From NCBI RefSeq assembly GCF_048751585.1, contig NZ_JAZHOB010000001.1:620001-684000 (forward strand): a stretch of DNA of 64,000 bases, given 5' to 3'. The position numbers and the translations under genes are program-made. Source of the stretch: G025836975 sp048751585. Lineage in GTDB: Bacteria > Pseudomonadota > Gammaproteobacteria > Burkholderiales > Burkholderiaceae_B. The notes below the pieces were generated by a model, which made no database searches, was not told the origin of the DNA, and saw nothing but the letters and a program-made list of their open reading frames with translations. The first letter of the stretch is position 1. Each line of letters opens with the position of its first letter. Below are positions 35,375 to 44,795 of this stretch, piece by piece.

Positions 35375-36460
35375 TCACGTCTTCCTTGCCACCACGGTGG
35401 GAATTTTTCCGGACATGTCGCGCGGCAGGGCGGCCACATTGGCGGCTATGCGTTGCGCAATGTCGTTATAGGCCCTGGCCGCCTCACCCGCGGGGTCGGC
35501 AATCACGCTGGGATTGCCCGAGTCGGTCTGGGTTCGTATGCTTAATTGCAGCGGCAATGAGCCCAGCCAGGGCAAATTGAATTCCGCCGCCATGTTGCGC
35601 CCCCCGTTTTCGCCGAAGATAGGCTCGGCATGGCCACAGTTCGAGCAAATGTGCATGGACATGTTTTCGACCACGCCCAGCACCGGAACGTTCACTTTCT
35701 GGAACATGCGCAAGCCTTTGCGCGCGTCGGCCAGGGCCAGATCCTGAGGCGTCGTAACGATGACGGCGCCGGTCAGCGGCACTTTCTGGGCCATCGTCAG
35801 GGCGATATCGCCGGTTCCGGGCGGCATGTCGACGATCAGGTAGTCCAGGTCGTTCCAGTTGGTCTGGTTCAGCAACTGCGTCAGCGCCTGCGTCACCATC
35901 GGGCCGCGCCAGATGGCCGGCGAATCCTCTTCAATAAGAAAGCCGATGGAATTGGCCTGCAGGCCATGGCCCACCAGGGGCTCCATGGTCTTGCCGTCCA
36001 GGCTCTTGGGCTTGCCCGACAGGCCCAGCATGATGGGCACGCTGGGACCGTAGATATCGGCATCCAGCAAGCCTACCCGGGCTCCCTGGTTCAGCAGGGC
36101 CAGAGCGATGTTCACGGCCGTGGTGCTCTTGCCCACACCGCCCTTGCCCGAAGCCACGGCCACGATGTTGCGGACATTGGGCAAAGGCTTCAATCCGGGC
36201 TGCACGGCATGGGTCTCGATGGCCGTCTTCACGCGCAGGGACTTCAAGGCCAGTCCCAGCGGAGCCAAAGCGGTTTCAATCCGTTTCTGCAATTCCGCGT
36301 GCCCATTGTGCGATGGATAACCAAGGGGTACAGTGATATCTAGGTCCGTTCCCTTCAACTGTATTTCACAGTTCTTCGCCGTAACGGCAAGCTTCTTCTT
36401 GGTGTGGGGATCCGTCACTTCGGATAGCGCACCAAGTATTTGTTCAGGATTTGAGCTCAT
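35375..36460 (-). CDS. apbC: Iron-sulfur cluster carrier ApbC (Mrp/NBP35 family)
   Basis: 361 residues from the ATG at 36460; the 10 upstream codons are not family-like. An N-terminal MIP18/DUF59 domain (about residues 5-85) is followed by the deviant Walker A GKGGVGKSTTAVNIALAL near residue 105, DADIYGPSVP, YLIVDMPPGTGD, and the CxxC cluster site in MHICSNCGHAEPIFG. It is a cytosolic P-loop ATPase that binds and transfers Fe-S clusters. It diverges from a small membrane-protein gene and metG. Confidence 0.96.
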   Translation of the reverse strand: MSSNPEQILGALSEVTDPHTKKKLAVTAKNCEIQLKGTDLDITVPLGYPSHNGHAELQKRIETALAPLGLALKSLRVKTAIETHAVQPGLKPLPNVRNIVAVASGKGGVGKSTTAVNIALALLNQGARVGLLDADIYGPSVPIMLGLSGKPKSLDGKTMEPLVGHGLQANSIGFLIEEDSPAIWRGPMVTQALTQLLNQTNWNDLDYLIVDMPPGTGDIALTMAQKVPLTGAVIVTTPQDLALADARKGLRMFQKVNVPVLGVVENMSMHICSNCGHAEPIFGENGGRNMAAEFNLPWLGSLPLQLSIRTQTDSGNPSVIADPAGEAARAYNDIAQRIAANVAALPRDMSGKIPTVVARKT

Positions 36461-36588
36461 GACTATAGGCCTTGCTTGAAAAAAATACACCGAAGCCTCA
36501 AGAATAGCGGATAGAAGAATTTATTTTCCCCAAACGGACGCTCGGATTGGGGGAATTATTTTCCCCTTTCGGGGTCTACGTAATCAAT

Positions 36589-36837
36589 ATGAATACATTT
36601 AATCAAATTCTCCGCGGTATCTTGTTTCTGGTGCTGGCCATTTTCGGTATGGCCATGGCATTCATATTCATGCTTTCCACCGCAATCGCCGTCGCCATCC
36701 TGTATGTGGTGGCTCGCATCAAGGGCCGCCCCTTCGGCGTGAAAGCCTACTGGGAACAGCGCCGCAAGCCCGATTCGGCCAAAAACGTCTTTAAAAACAA
36801 GGATGTCACCGATATCGAGATGCGAGAAATCCCCTAA
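36589..36837 (+). CDS. Small inner-membrane protein
   Basis: About 82 residues from the ATG at 36589 (a TTG 14 codons earlier is an alternative). One long hydrophobic stretch, possibly a two-helix hairpin, occupies residues about 8-42 (ILFLVLAIFGMAMAFIFMLS then TAIAVAILYVVAR), followed by a basic tail. The family is unrecognised. Its leader contains GGGGAA-N5-TTCCCC (36550-36566), a perfect hairpin upstream of the start, with more C/G runs on both sides that could compete for pairing. After the stop lie two hairpins (near 36844-36858 and CCAGCACG/CGTGCTGG near 36864-36885) without T-tracts. Confidence 0.6.
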   Translation: MNTFNQILRGILFLVLAIFGMAMAFIFMLSTAIAVAILYVVARIKGRPFGVKAYWEQRRKPDSAKNVFKNKDVTDIEMREIP

Positions 36838-37076
36838 AGGCCCCGATGGCGAAGCCATCATACCCAGCACGCAAACGCGTGCTGGCATTCGCATACCAAA
36901 CTTAACAATTCATCACTAATCCGCGCTGCGCGGACGCAAGCCCAAGCCCGAAATCGGATCATGGGCGGCGGCGGCGCGCCCGCCTGCTATGCTTGCGTGT
37001 TCAGCATGATGCCGGGGAAAGCCCTAAAATTGGCAGTTCCCCGCTTTTCTTCACTTTTTCATAGACATCTTCCGAC

Positions 37077-39149
37077 ATGCCTCGCACGCTATTCGTAACC
37101 ACTGCCCTGCCTTACGCCAACGGTTCCTTCCACATCGGCCACATCATGGAATACATCCAGGCCGATATCTGGGTTCGTTCCATGCGAATGTCGGGGCATA
37201 CGGTGCATTTCGTCGGCGCGGACGATGCCCATGGGGCGCCCATCATGCTCAAGGCGGAAAGCGAAGGCATCACGCCGCAGGCCCTGGTGGCCCGCTACGC
37301 CGGCGAACGCCCGCAGTACCTTAACGGCTTCCATATCGCTTTCGACCATTGGCACTCCACCGATTCGGCCGAGAACGTCGCCCTGTCGCAAGATATCTAC
37401 CGCCGCCTGAAGGCCGCCGGCTTCATCGACACGCGCACCATCGAGCAGTTCTACGATCCCGTGAAGGGCATGTTCCTGCCCGACCGCTACATCAAGGGCG
37501 AGTGCCCGCGCTGCCACGCCAAGGACCAGTACGGCGATTCCTGCGAATCCTGCGGCGCCGTGTACGCGCCCACCGAGCTCATCAACCCCTACTCCACGCT
37601 GACCAAGGCCACGCCGGTATTGAAGTCGTCCGAGCACTTCTTCTTCAAGCTGTCCGATCCCCGCTGCGTCGAATTCCTGCAAGCCTGGACCACCGGCAGC
37701 AATGCCAGCGGCAACAAGCGCCTGCAGGCCGAAGTGCTGGCCAAGACCCGCGAGTGGCTGGGCACGGGCAGCGACGACGGCGAGGCCAAGCTGGCCGACT
37801 GGGACATCTCGCGTGATGAACCCTATTTCGGCATCCCCATTCCCGATGCCCCGGGCAAGTACTTCTATGTCTGGCTGGACGCGCCGGTGGGTTACCTGGC
37901 CTCGCTGAAAGCCTATTGCGACAAGCAGGGCCTGGATTTCGACGCGCTGACGGCGCCCGACAGCGACACCGAGCAAGTGCATTTCATCGGCAAGGACATC
38001 GTCTATTTCCACGCCCTGTTCTGGCCCGCCATGCTGAAGTTCTCCGGCAGGAAAACACCCGACGGCCTGCATGTGCACGGCTTCATCACCGTCAGCGGCG
38101 AAAAAATGTCCAAGAGCCGCGGCACCGGCATTTCGCCGCTGCGCTACCTGGAACTGGGCATGAACGCCGAATGGATGCGCTATTACATCGCGGCCAAGCT
38201 GAATTCCCACGTCGAAGACCTGGACTTCAACCCCGACGACTTCATCGCGCGCGTCAACAGCGACCTGGTCGGCAAATATGTCAATATCGCCAGCCGCGCC
38301 GCCAATTTCATCAGCAAGCATTTCGACGGCCAACTGGCCTACCTGGGCGACACCCAGACCCTGCAAGCCGAACTGGCGCAGGTGGCGGAAACGGTGCGCG
38401 CCGATTTCGAACAGCGCGAATACGGCCGCGCCATACGCCGCATCATGGCGCATGCCGACCAGATCAACCAGGCCTTCGACGCCGCCCAGCCTTGGGTCAT
38501 GGCCAAGGGCATTGCCAGCGCCGACGACGAACAAAAAGCCGGACTGCAAAATGTATGTTCGCGCGCACTGGCCGGCTTCAAGGCTCTGTCGGTCATGCTG
38601 ACTCCGGTGCTGCCGGTCCTTGCCGACAAGGTGGCGCGGGATCTGTTCGGCGCCGCGAACGCCTACCGCTGGCCGGATGCCAGCCAGCTGCCTACCTGGA
38701 TCGCGCCTTTCAAGCACCTGATGCAGCGCGTGGAGCCCAAGATGCTCGACGACCTTTTCGAGCCGCCCGCCGAACCCGTGCCTATGCCCGGCGGCCAAGC
38801 CATCGCCGAACTCATCGACATCAAGGACTTCGCCAAGGTCGACCTGCGCATCGCACGCATCGTAAATTGCGAAGCCGTCGACGGCTCCGACAAGCTGCTG
38901 CGCCTGACGCTGGATGTGGGCGAAGACCGCCACCGCCAGGTGTTCTCGGGCATCAAGTCCTCCTACCAGCCGGCCGATCTCATCGACAAGCTGACCGTCC
39001 TGGTGGCCAACCTGGCTCCCCGCAAGATGCGCTTCGGCATATCCGAGGGCATGGTGCTTGCGGCCAGCCACAACGACGAGAAAACCGATCCGGGCATCTA
39101 TATTCTTGAGCCCTGGCCGGGCGCCCAGCCCGGCATGCGCATCAGCTAG
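37077..39149 (+). CDS. metG: Methionine-tRNA ligase
   Basis: 690 residues. Class I signatures: HIGH in GSFHIGHIMEY near residue 20, KMSKS in GEKMSKSRGTG, and a four-Cys zinc knuckle in CPRCHAKDQYGDSCESCG. The C-terminal about 105 residues form the tRNA-binding EMAP-II/Trbp111-like domain (DFAKVDLRIARIVNCEAVDG and LAPRKMRFGISEGM). It charges initiator and elongator tRNA-Met. Divergent from apbC. The next gene starts 9 bases downstream. Confidence 0.98.
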   Translation: MPRTLFVTTALPYANGSFHIGHIMEYIQADIWVRSMRMSGHTVHFVGADDAHGAPIMLKAESEGITPQALVARYAGERPQYLNGFHIAFDHWHSTDSAENVALSQDIYRRLKAAGFIDTRTIEQFYDPVKGMFLPDRYIKGECPRCHAKDQYGDSCESCGAVYAPTELINPYSTLTKATPVLKSSEHFFFKLSDPRCVEFLQAWTTGSNASGNKRLQAEVLAKTREWLGTGSDDGEAKLADWDISRDEPYFGIPIPDAPGKYFYVWLDAPVGYLASLKAYCDKQGLDFDALTAPDSDTEQVHFIGKDIVYFHALFWPAMLKFSGRKTPDGLHVHGFITVSGEKMSKSRGTGISPLRYLELGMNAEWMRYYIAAKLNSHVEDLDFNPDDFIARVNSDLVGKYVNIASRAANFISKHFDGQLAYLGDTQTLQAELAQVAETVRADFEQREYGRAIRRIMAHADQINQAFDAAQPWVMAKGIASADDEQKAGLQNVCSRALAGFKALSVMLTPVLPVLADKVARDLFGAANAYRWPDASQLPTWIAPFKHLMQRVEPKMLDDLFEPPAEPVPMPGGQAIAELIDIKDFAKVDLRIARIVNCEAVDGSDKLLRLTLDVGEDRHRQVFSGIKSSYQPADLIDKLTVLVANLAPRKMRFGISEGMVLAASHNDEKTDPGIYILEPWPGAQPGMRIS

Positions 39150-39157
39150 CGCCGCCC

Positions 39158-40063
39158 ATGAGCCCGCACTTCGCCCCCGACCGCCAGGCCGCCGGCCATC
39201 GCAGCACCCTGGTCAGCGTTGCCGTCAACATCGCGCTGACCGCGATCCAGCTGGTCGTGGGGCTGTTCGCGCAATCGCAGGCCCTGGTGGCCGACGCCAT
39301 CCACTCGCTGTCCGACCTGGTGTCCGACGGCGTCGTGCTGGTCGCCAACAAGCACAGCCAGAAGGCGCCCGACGCCGACCATCCCTACGGCCACAGGCGC
39401 TTCGAGACGGCCGCTTCGCTTATCATCGGCGCCCTGCTGCTGTCGGTCGGCATAGGCATGCTGTGGAACAGCTTCGTCAAGCTGCAAAGCCCGCAATCCA
39501 TTCCCGAAGTGCACAGCGCCGCGCTCGCGGTCGCCCTGCTGGCCCTGGCATCCAAGGAACTGCTTTTCCGCTACATGCTGCGCGTCGCCAAACGGGTGCG
39601 TTCATCCATGCTGGTCGCCAATGCCTGGCACGCGCGCTCGGATGCGGCATCATCCCTGGTGGTGGCGCTGGGCATCCTGGCCAACCTTGGCGGCTTCCAC
39701 CTGGCCGACCCGCTGGCGGCGCTGGTGGTGGGGCTGATGATCATACGCATGGGCTGGCGATTCTTCTTCGGCTCGTTCAACGACTTGATGGACTCGGCGG
39801 TGGACGAGGAAACCGAGGAAAGAATCCGCGGCCACTTGCTGTCCACCCCAGGCCTGCACGGCATACACGGGCTGAAGACACGCAAGCTGGGCGACATGAT
39901 CTGGGTCGAGGTAGACCTGGAAATGGATGGCGATCTGACCATCACGGAAGGGCATGCCATCGCCACCGAGGCACGCAAGCGGGTCATGCAGAACGAACCC
40001 GTGCTGGACGTGATGACGCACTTCGATCCCGTGCATGTGCCGCCGGGAACCGTCAGCGAATAA
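39158..40063 (+). CDS. Cation diffusion facilitator family transporter
   Basis: 301 residues with the six-helix CDF plan: NIALTAIQLVVGLFAQSQAL, the metal-site ADAIHSLSDLVSDGVVL, a HRRFETAA loop, and NAWHARSDAASS (HxxxD) in helix V, then a C-terminal ferredoxin-like cytoplasmic domain (about residues 205-295) with VEVDLEMDGDLTI. These are proton-coupled exporters of Zn, Fe or other divalent cations from the cytoplasm. It follows metG by 9 bases on the same strand; that link may only reflect packing. Confidence 0.94.
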   Translation: MSPHFAPDRQAAGHRSTLVSVAVNIALTAIQLVVGLFAQSQALVADAIHSLSDLVSDGVVLVANKHSQKAPDADHPYGHRRFETAASLIIGALLLSVGIGMLWNSFVKLQSPQSIPEVHSAALAVALLALASKELLFRYMLRVAKRVRSSMLVANAWHARSDAASSLVVALGILANLGGFHLADPLAALVVGLMIIRMGWRFFFGSFNDLMDSAVDEETEERIRGHLLSTPGLHGIHGLKTRKLGDMIWVEVDLEMDGDLTITEGHAIATEARKRVMQNEPVLDVMTHFDPVHVPPGTVSE

Positions 40064-40090
40064 AGCCCTGTCTGCCAGCGGTCCCAGCGC

Positions 40091-40789
40091 TCAAGCCAGA
40101 CTGCGCACCTTCTCTTCCAATTCCAGCTTCAGCCCCTCGGGCAGCGGCATCTGGCGGGCAAGCTCGTCCAGATAGGCGCGCTCCATATAGGTTTGCTCGT
40201 CGATGACCAGTAGGCTGGCCAGATAGACTTCGGCCGCCTGTTCCGGCGTTTTTGCCAGGGCGGCGGTTTCCACGGGATCCGACGGCTTGGCCAGTTGCGC
40301 GTCGAACCAGGCGCGGTCGGCTTGACTGCTTGCCTTGGCGATTTCCGCGTCCAGCAGTTGGCGTTCTTCGGCGCCTATGTGCCCATCGGCCTTGGCGGCG
40401 GCGATCATCGCCGCCAATATCGTCCGGCTGTGCTCTTCAAGCTGGCTCGCGGGTATCGCGGCCGGCGCCGAGAGCGGCGGCGGCGCGATCTGCGCGGGAT
40501 TGGAAACCGCCGCCTGCTCGGCCGACTTCTGCTGCCAGTCCTGATAAGTCTTCAGGGCCAAGGCGCCCAGCGCCGCGGCTCCGCCATACGCGGCCACGCT
40601 GCCGCCCATCTTGCGGAACTTCTTGTTGCCCAGGAGCAGTCCCAGTACGCCGCCGGTAAGCGCGCCCCCGCCAAAGCCGCCCAGCGTCGAGCTGATGCCG
40701 GGCGCCGCCTGATTCATCTTGCTGCCGGCATCCTGGGCCATGCTTTGGCCGGATTGAAGCACTTGCTGCAACAGTTGCTGTATGGACAT
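40091..40789 (-). CDS. Tellurite-resistance TerB-like / DUF533 protein
   Basis: 232 residues. The N-terminus is Gln/Gly/Ala-rich and of low complexity (SIQQLLQQVLQSGQSMAQDA; GGFGGGALTGGVLGLLLG, a possible membrane or Gly-zipper segment near 35-55 and 60-80). From about residue 120 there is an acidic helical TerB-like domain (ILAAMIAAAKADGHIGAEER, LVIDEQTYMERAYLDELARQ), matching inner-membrane DUF533 proteins such as YebE. Its role is unknown. It converges with the CDF gene. Confidence 0.86.
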   Translation of the reverse strand: MSIQQLLQQVLQSGQSMAQDAGSKMNQAAPGISSTLGGFGGGALTGGVLGLLLGNKKFRKMGGSVAAYGGAAALGALALKTYQDWQQKSAEQAAVSNPAQIAPPPLSAPAAIPASQLEEHSRTILAAMIAAAKADGHIGAEERQLLDAEIAKASSQADRAWFDAQLAKPSDPVETAALAKTPEQAAEVYLASLLVIDEQTYMERAYLDELARQMPLPEGLKLELEEKVRSLA

Positions 40790-40931
40790 ATCGGTTTACC
40801 TATTCTTGGAATAAAGGGAATGCCAAGGTATGCCCCGCGGCATCCAATGGACCTATTGTTGACCCGATTTCAGACGGCAGGTTCCCGGAAACCTCATGCG
40901 TATCCCGTCAAGGTCGTCGAGCCGCAAGCTT

Positions 40932-41348
40932 TCAATCCCGCGAAAACGGCTTGCCCGAAAAATCGACCGTGACCAGATTGCCGTCCAGCTGGCCCATGCC
41001 CGGGGCATTCAGGGGCATGCCAGGCGCCGCAACCCCCTTGACGGAGGAATCCGCCAAAAGCTTGTTTACCACATTGGCAGGCACATGGCCCTCGATAAGC
41101 TGTCCTGTTTTTTCCACCACGCCAGTATGGCATGAGCTCAAGTTCATCGGCACGCCCAGCTTCTGCTTGACCGTGGCCATGTCGGCGGTTTTCACGGCCT
41201 TCACGTCAAAGCCGGCATCGCGCATGTGCTGGACCCAGCCGGAGCAGCATCCGCAATTGGGGTCCTGGTAAACGGTGATGGCCTTGTCGGCCGCATGCGC
41301 AAAAGATGACGCCGCCGCCAGGGCGGCCATGGTGAGCCAGATTTTCAC
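40932..41348 (-). CDS. DUF411 metal-binding-type periplasmic protein
   Basis: 138 residues. A signal peptide (KIWLTMAALAAASSFAHAAD) precedes the DUF411 core: VYQDPNCGCCSGWVQHM with CxCC, SSCHTG and IEGHVP. Such CopG-like proteins are often encoded in copper or other metal-resistance clusters, and the Cys/His residues suggest metal binding. Here it stands 15 kb from the copper locus, beside the catabolic cluster, so the link to copper is only by family. Confidence 0.9.
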   Translation of the reverse strand: MKIWLTMAALAAASSFAHAADKAITVYQDPNCGCCSGWVQHMRDAGFDVKAVKTADMATVKQKLGVPMNLSSCHTGVVEKTGQLIEGHVPANVVNKLLADSSVKGVAAPGMPLNAPGMGQLDGNLVTVDFSGKPFSRD

Positions 41349-41384
41349 GATAAGAACTCCATATTCGATTCAAATGAATTTCGC

Positions 41385-42140
41385 TCAAGACATCAATAGT
41401 TGTCTGGCGTTGGGCGGTATGTAAGCGTACTGCACATAGATGGCATCCCCTCTTGTATCGCGCGCAACGATATCCAGGCGCGCGCCAACCGTTCCTTTCG
41501 GCAGCTTCAGCGCCTGGGTAACGAAGGCGGGAAGAGCCTGGACGCTCATTTGCTCTGTATACGAGGCGGTCCGTTGGCGGTATCTTCGAAACAGAAGATC
41601 CTTGAAGCTGACCCCGTTCAGCTTTGCCGTGTCTATGGACGTAAGCTCCGGGAAACGGATAGTGCAGAAAAAGATTCGGACGTATAGCGAGAATTCGTTG
41701 TTGATCGAGAACTCGCGGTCGATGCAGACAATTTCCCCGCTATCCAGGAAGGCATCCCAAGGCCCGGCCTCCTTCACGATAAAGCGCTTCAGCACGTTGG
41801 TATAGATCGGCAGAATGCCGTCTCCGGCATCGTTGACGAAGCGGAAGTGCTGAAACGGCCCTCCCAGGGGATGAGACTGCTTGGCCACGAAAGTTCCCGA
41901 GCCATGGCGACGAACAAGAATACCCTCGTCGACCAGCAAGCGCAGCGCACGCTGCACCGTGCCCAGGCTGAAGCCTGAAGCCTGCACCAGGACATCTTCG
42001 GCAGGCAACTGCTCTTCAGCTTTCCACCGTCCCGCCGCAATCTCTTCCGCCAAGGCGTTCTTGAGCTGCAAATATTTGGGCAGACCTTCAGGACCAGCCA
42101 AGCGGATGTCGGGTAGCGAGCGAGAGGGTTTTATTGTCAT
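41385..42140 (-). CDS. GntR-family regulator, HutC type with UTRA domain
   Basis: 251 residues. The winged HTH spans about 18-88 (LPKYLQLKNALAEEIAAGRW, QLPAEDVLVQASGFSLGTVQ, DEGILVRRHGSGTFVA). The C-terminal UTRA effector domain follows to the end. It is divergent from the catabolic cluster that starts with the NIPSNAP gene, and an inverted repeat lies in the spacer, so it most likely represses that cluster until a sugar acid or hydroxy acid binds. The ligand is unknown. Confidence 0.92.
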   Translation of the reverse strand: MTIKPSRSLPDIRLAGPEGLPKYLQLKNALAEEIAAGRWKAEEQLPAEDVLVQASGFSLGTVQRALRLLVDEGILVRRHGSGTFVAKQSHPLGGPFQHFRFVNDAGDGILPIYTNVLKRFIVKEAGPWDAFLDSGEIVCIDREFSINNEFSLYVRIFFCTIRFPELTSIDTAKLNGVSFKDLLFRRYRQRTASYTEQMSVQALPAFVTQALKLPKGTVGARLDIVARDTRGDAIYVQYAYIPPNARQLLMS

Positions 42141-42230
42141 GGCGATAGTTTATCCCTACGTCGAAATGCTGTTGCACAAAAAAAAAACCGACTGCGGTCT
42201 TGACAAGGATGTAAAGGCAGACGACACTAA

Positions 42231-42246
42231 AGTCCTACACAGGACT
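42231..42246. promoter_or_regulatory. Candidate GntR operator
   Basis: AGTCCT-ACAC-AGGACT is a perfect 6-bp dyad 31 bases before the NIPSNAP start, downstream of a TTGACA hexamer at 42200-42205. Position and symmetry fit repression by the divergent GntR regulator. No second copy was found by eye. Confidence 0.45.
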
Positions 42247-42276
42247 ATAAGTGTTTATAAAGGTGTTGGCCACTAC

Positions 42277-42630
42277 ATGATCATCGAAGAACGCATCTAT
42301 ACCTGCCACTGCGGCAAGGCGGCCCAGTATGTCAAGGCATACCAGAACGAGGGCCTGGCCATCCAGCGCCCCATTCTTGGCCACTTGCTGGGCTACTTCC
42401 TGTCCGAGATGGGCACTCTTAATCAAGTCGTGCACATGTGGGCGTACGAAGACCTTGCCGACCGGGCCCGCCGCCGCGCGATATTGCTTTCCAACCCGGA
42501 CTGGAAATCCTATGCGGCGAAGGTCCAGCCCTTTGTCCTGACACAGGAAAACAAAATATTGCTGCCCGCCGAGTTTTCGCCGTGGGCTCACGGCCCGGCC
42601 TACAACACGACGGAAGGCACCCAACCATGA
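42277..42630 (+). CDS. NIPSNAP-family protein
   Basis: 117 residues from the ATG at 42277 (AAAGG about 12 bases upstream). The longer open frame upstream overlaps the GntR gene antisense and is ignored. It shows the NIPSNAP dimeric ferredoxin-like pattern: MIIEERIYTCHCGKAAQYVK, GYFLSEMGTLNQVVHMWAYE, DLADRARRRAILLSNPDW. The biochemical role of NIPSNAP proteins in bacteria is unclear, but they recur in catabolic operons. The stop overlaps the next start as ATGA. Confidence 0.88.
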   Translation: MIIEERIYTCHCGKAAQYVKAYQNEGLAIQRPILGHLLGYFLSEMGTLNQVVHMWAYEDLADRARRRAILLSNPDWKSYAAKVQPFVLTQENKILLPAEFSPWAHGPAYNTTEGTQP

Positions 42631-43604
42631 AAATCCTATGCACGGAAGCCATGGCCCCCGCGGTTGCCGATCAATTAAGAAAACAGGCCGACGTGCTTGT
42701 CATGACCGACCGCAGCGTCGCCGGCTATCGGGCCGCCATCGCGGATGCGGACTTCCTTGTCGTGCGCAACAAGCTGCCCGACGACATCTTCGAATACGGT
42801 ACCCGGCTGCGGGGCGTGGTCAGGCACGGTACAGGCCTGGACCTGATCCCGGTACAGGCCGCCACGCGGTTGGGCATCCCGGTCGCCAATGTCCCCGGCG
42901 CGAACGCCCAGGCGGTCGTGGAGCATTACGTTACAGCCATGCTCGCCTTTGCCCGGCCCTTGTCGCGCATGGAAGCGGCCACCCGGGCGCAAGGCTGGGA
43001 TGCCGGACGCGCGCTTACCTCCGTTGCCACGCAGTTGTCGGGAAAGACGCTGGGCGTCATCGGCGTCGGCACTATCGGCCAAGGCCTGGCACAAGCCTGC
43101 ATTGCGGGATTCGGCATGCAAGTGCTTGGCTTGCAACGGCCCGGTATCCCACTGCCCGCCAATGTGCGGCCGGCATCGCTTGCCGACCTGCTGGCCAATA
43201 GTGACTACGTGGCGCTGTGCTGCCCATTGACCGACGAAACGCGCGGCATGATCGGCATGCAGGAACTGCAAGGCATGAAGAAGAACGCGATCCTGTTGAA
43301 TGCCGCCCGTGGCGCAATCGTGGATGAACAAGCCTTGATCGCCGCCCTGCAAGGAAAGCGGATACGGGGAGCGGCGCTGGACGTCTACGCGAACCAGCCC
43401 CTGAACTCCGCGCATGCCTTCTTCGGCCTGGACAACGTCCTGCTGACACCGCATGTTGCCGGGGTCACCGCCGAGAGCTTCAACGACATGAGTTCGGGCA
43501 CCGTCAAGCAGCTTCTGCAGATGATGGCGGGCGAGCGGCCCGAATACCTGGTGAATCCCGAAGCATGGCCCGGCCGTTGCGCCGCCCAGGGAGGCAAGGC
43601 ATGA
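42627..43604 (+). CDS. D-2-hydroxyacid dehydrogenase, NAD-binding
   Basis: 325 residues from the ATG that overlaps the NIPSNAP stop. The Rossmann motif is TLGVIGVGTIGQGLAQACIA near residue 145, the catalytic Arg/Glu/His set is suggested by LLNAARGAIVDEQALIAAL and LLTPHVAGVTAESFNDM, and VRHGTGLDLIPV is in the substrate domain. Related to phosphoglycerate and hydroxypyruvate dehydrogenases. In this operon it probably oxidises or reduces a sugar-derived 2-hydroxy acid. Its stop overlaps the next start. Confidence 0.92.
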   Translation: MKILCTEAMAPAVADQLRKQADVLVMTDRSVAGYRAAIADADFLVVRNKLPDDIFEYGTRLRGVVRHGTGLDLIPVQAATRLGIPVANVPGANAQAVVEHYVTAMLAFARPLSRMEAATRAQGWDAGRALTSVATQLSGKTLGVIGVGTIGQGLAQACIAGFGMQVLGLQRPGIPLPANVRPASLADLLANSDYVALCCPLTDETRGMIGMQELQGMKKNAILLNAARGAIVDEQALIAALQGKRIRGAALDVYANQPLNSAHAFFGLDNVLLTPHVAGVTAESFNDMSSGTVKQLLQMMAGERPEYLVNPEAWPGRCAAQGGKA

Positions 43605-44752
43605 CAAAGACCGATCTGGACATCGTCGAACTGCGGGCCATCGCGTCATCCGTGCCCGTCCGCGATGGCGTGACGCTGGGCATAGGCCGGGCGGTCAAGC
43701 GCGACTGCGTGATCATCAAGATCGTGACGCGCGGCGGACTGGTAGGCTGGGGCGAGTCGCATCACGGCCGCTGTCCGGGTGCGATCGCCCACCTGGTAAA
43801 CACCACCTTGCAGCAATTGCTGCTGGGCATGCCGGCCGATGAAGTCAACCGCATCTGGGATAAGGTCTACATGCGGCAGATGGCCAGCCACGGCATGGGC
43901 ACGGCCGCCGCCCTGGCGTTCAGCGGCATCGACCAGGCGCTATGGGACATCCGGGGCCAGGCGGTCGGCTGGCCCGTCTATCGCCTGCTGGGGGGATCGC
44001 GCAAGCCCATTCCCGCCTATGCCGGCGGCATATCCCTGGGCTTCCAGGCGCCCGACACCCTGGTCAACGAGGTACACGCCTTGCGGGAACAGGGCTATCG
44101 GGCGATCAAGCTTCGCCTGGGCGACACCGCGGCGCTGGATATCGAACGCCTTCAGGCCGTACGGAAAGCGTTCGGCGACGAACTGGGCATCATGGCGGAC
44201 GCCAATACCGCCTACTCGCTGACGGATGTGCGCAATGTGGCTTCCGCGCTGCGGGAGTGCCGGGTGATCTGGCTGGAAGAACCGTTCGCGCCACACGATT
44301 ATCGCAGCTACGCCACCGCGGCTGCCCTGCTCGGGGCAACGCCCCTGGCGGCCGGCGAAAACCACTACACACGCTATGAATTCGCCCGCCTGATCGAAGA
44401 CAAGGCGGTTGGCATTCTTCAGCCCGACGCATCCAAGGCCGGAGGCATTACCGAACTGATGCGCATTGCGGCGCTGGGCTCGGCCTGGCGGCTTCCCCTG
44501 TGTCCGCACACCTGCGCAACGGGATTGAACATGGCTTCCAGCATCCATGTGCTGGCCTCCATCGACAACGGCGGATATTTTGAAGCCGACACCGCCAAAG
44601 AGAATTTGTTTCGCGACCGCCTGACACGCCGCGCGGACAGCCTTGATGAAAACGGCTGCGTAAGCCCATCGGACGAGCCCGGACTGGGCGTAGCCGTCGA
44701 TGAAGAGTTTCTTCGCGCCCATCCCGTCATCGAAGGCCCGGCCTACGTTTGA
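43601..44752 (+). CDS. Mandelate racemase/muconate lactonizing enzyme family protein
   Basis: 383 residues from the ATG overlapping the dehydrogenase stop. Enolase-superfamily features: the capping domain at the N-terminus (VTRGGLVGWGESHHGR), the KxR base in YRAIKLRLGD near residue 170, metal ligands Asp, Glu, Glu in MADANTAYS, WLEEPFAP and AAGENHY, then the Asp of QPDASKAGG and the His of LCPHTC forming the His-Asp dyad of the mandelate racemase subgroup. It should abstract an alpha proton from a hydroxy or sugar acid, giving dehydration or racemisation. Confidence 0.92.
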   Translation: MTKTDLDIVELRAIASSVPVRDGVTLGIGRAVKRDCVIIKIVTRGGLVGWGESHHGRCPGAIAHLVNTTLQQLLLGMPADEVNRIWDKVYMRQMASHGMGTAAALAFSGIDQALWDIRGQAVGWPVYRLLGGSRKPIPAYAGGISLGFQAPDTLVNEVHALREQGYRAIKLRLGDTAALDIERLQAVRKAFGDELGIMADANTAYSLTDVRNVASALRECRVIWLEEPFAPHDYRSYATAAALLGATPLAAGENHYTRYEFARLIEDKAVGILQPDASKAGGITELMRIAALGSAWRLPLCPHTCATGLNMASSIHVLASIDNGGYFEADTAKENLFRDRLTRRADSLDENGCVSPSDEPGLGVAVDEEFLRAHPVIEGPAYV

Positions 44753-44795
44753 CAGACACCTCTTTTCTTCACCTTATCAATGATCGAAGGACACC

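Noticed and set aside
37089..39071. 660-codon frame antisense to metG
   Set aside because: metG is certain; the antisense product shows only compositional bias.
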